Source: Zygnema cylindricum
Taxonomy: Eukaryota; Streptophyta; Zygnematophyceae; Zygnematales; Zygnemataceae
Length of the DNA: 17,185 bases
Assembly: GCA_037447655.1 (NCBI GenBank)
Contig: JBBHKE010003115.1
Span: 333,571-350,755 of the forward strand
Direction of reading: 5' to 3'
The notes beneath the pieces were generated by a model that did no database searches, had not been told where the DNA came from, and was given only the letters and a program-made list of their open reading frames with translations. The translations under genes were made by a program, and so were the position numbers. How positions within the stretch are numbered: the first letter of the stretch is position 1; each line of letters begins with the position of its first letter. Positions 16,291 to 17,185 of the stretch are shown here, piece by piece.

Positions 16291-17070
16291 TTTTCCGTTT
16301 CTTATTATTTCTGGGATCCCCACCTTTACTTTATTAAGTGTGTGGTTCCTTTATTCTGTGCGCTTTTTCTCATTTTTTTTCGAGTCCCCGACTCAGTTGC
16401 GTTCTTTCTTTGGCCTTTACCATTCTATTATTTTGTCTTTTTTGGGGTGGAGGGAAGCCCATCTCACTACCACAATCGTGGTTCATCTTCTAACTATTAT
16501 TTATATTGTTATTTTGGAGAAACCAACTCACCTTGATTAGTGTGGATTGTGATGATGTGAATATCATCTCATTGTGATTCCTTTGAAATTACCATCATTT
16601 TTTTTTAACGTCAATTCGATACAACGAATTTATACCTTAAATTCGATGCAACGTTTTTATCGTTAAAAACATCCGTAAATCAATTTGAAATGAAACCAAA
16701 TTTACTTTAATTAGTGTTATCATCAGAACAATTGTATCGATATATTTTGCCGCGTTTAATTTTTCCGTATTCAATTGCAAATGTTTCCATCGAGATTGGG
16801 TACAGATTTATCATAAATAGTGTGGATCACAACGATATATATTTCTATTTATCTTTATATATACATATATACATATATATACAATATTGGGTGAGGATTC
16901 AATTCCTCTCAAATGTACAATACTATTTTCATTAATTGGTGTGGATTGTATCATTAACAATTTTGAATCAACACAATTGAGTATTTAATCTGCAATTTTC
17001 TCCATCATTGTCAAACAATTTATTGGATTGCATTTGGTGAGAAATCATGACAAACACCACAAAATACGTC
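16291..17070. repeat. AT-rich DNA with degenerate TTAATTAGTGTGGAT repeats
   Basis: No credible gene. The motif (T)TNATTAGTGTGGATTGTGAT recurs in degenerate form near 16533, 16705, 16815 and 16932, the last three spaced about 110-117 bp, suggesting an old tandem repeat. An ATACATATATAC microsatellite lies at about 16858-16884. Confidence 0.45.
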
Positions 17071-17185
17071 CCTCCCTCCCTCCACCCATCCCCCATCCAT
17101 ATCACCCACCCCCACCTGCCACCCACCCTCCTCCCCTCCCTGCCCTCCCTCCATTCCCCCCCTCCTCACCCTCCTCCCCCTCCCT
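17071..17185. repeat. C-rich polypyrimidine low-complexity tract
   Basis: CCCTCCCTCCACCC-type repeat running off the end of the window; no gene. Confidence 0.9.

Overview
The window looks like repeat-dominated nuclear DNA of a eukaryote, most likely a land plant or other green-lineage organism. The evidence is spliceosomal introns on the minus strand (GT...AG with pyrimidine tracts), long GA/CT, AT and GT microsatellites, a degenerate AAACCCTA-type tract, hAT and Tc1/mariner miniature elements, and many copies of CCGTACA, which resembles the plant SBP-box binding core. There is no bacterial gene organisation, no tRNA or rRNA gene and no CRISPR array. Species-level placement is not possible from the sequence alone.

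Layout: 1-420 is GA-rich low complexity. 500-963 is flanking DNA with ~40-bp minisatellite monomers carrying TGTACGG. 964-10700 is a complete 9.7-kb DNA transposon of Tc1/mariner type: 25-bp perfect terminal inverted repeats (CACCGCGCATCG...AGTGTCAA) flanked by TA. On its minus strand lies a TATA box (~9729-9736), a four-exon DDE_1-family transposase gene (9605 to 4256) and, nested in its 3.1-kb first intron on the same strand, a long unrecognised ORF of 657 codons (8344 to 6371). The transposase has at least one nonsense codon and several frameshifts, so this copy is probably dead although its ends are intact. Hairpin arrays of GTCGTCGC lie in the intron and in the 3' part of the element.

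10703-11108 is more ~40-bp minisatellite. Into it are inserted two miniature relatives of the big element, abutting at a shared TA: one at 11109-11646 (28-bp perfect TIR), an internal-deletion derivative in reverse orientation, and a diverged one at about 11649-12132. 12133-13800 is AT-rich with small tandem repeats. 13804-14861 contains two candidate minus-strand exons of an unrecognised host gene. 14912-16096 holds two tandem hAT-like miniature elements that share an 8-bp target duplication (CAAAAAAC). After that come a degenerate AAACCCTA tract, AT-rich DNA with weak repeats, and a C-rich polypyrimidine end.

Together the window shows an autonomous-type element, its intron-nested partner ORF, and non-autonomous offspring sitting next to it. 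The asymmetric sub-terminal regions shared by the large and small elements confirm the true ends of the family.
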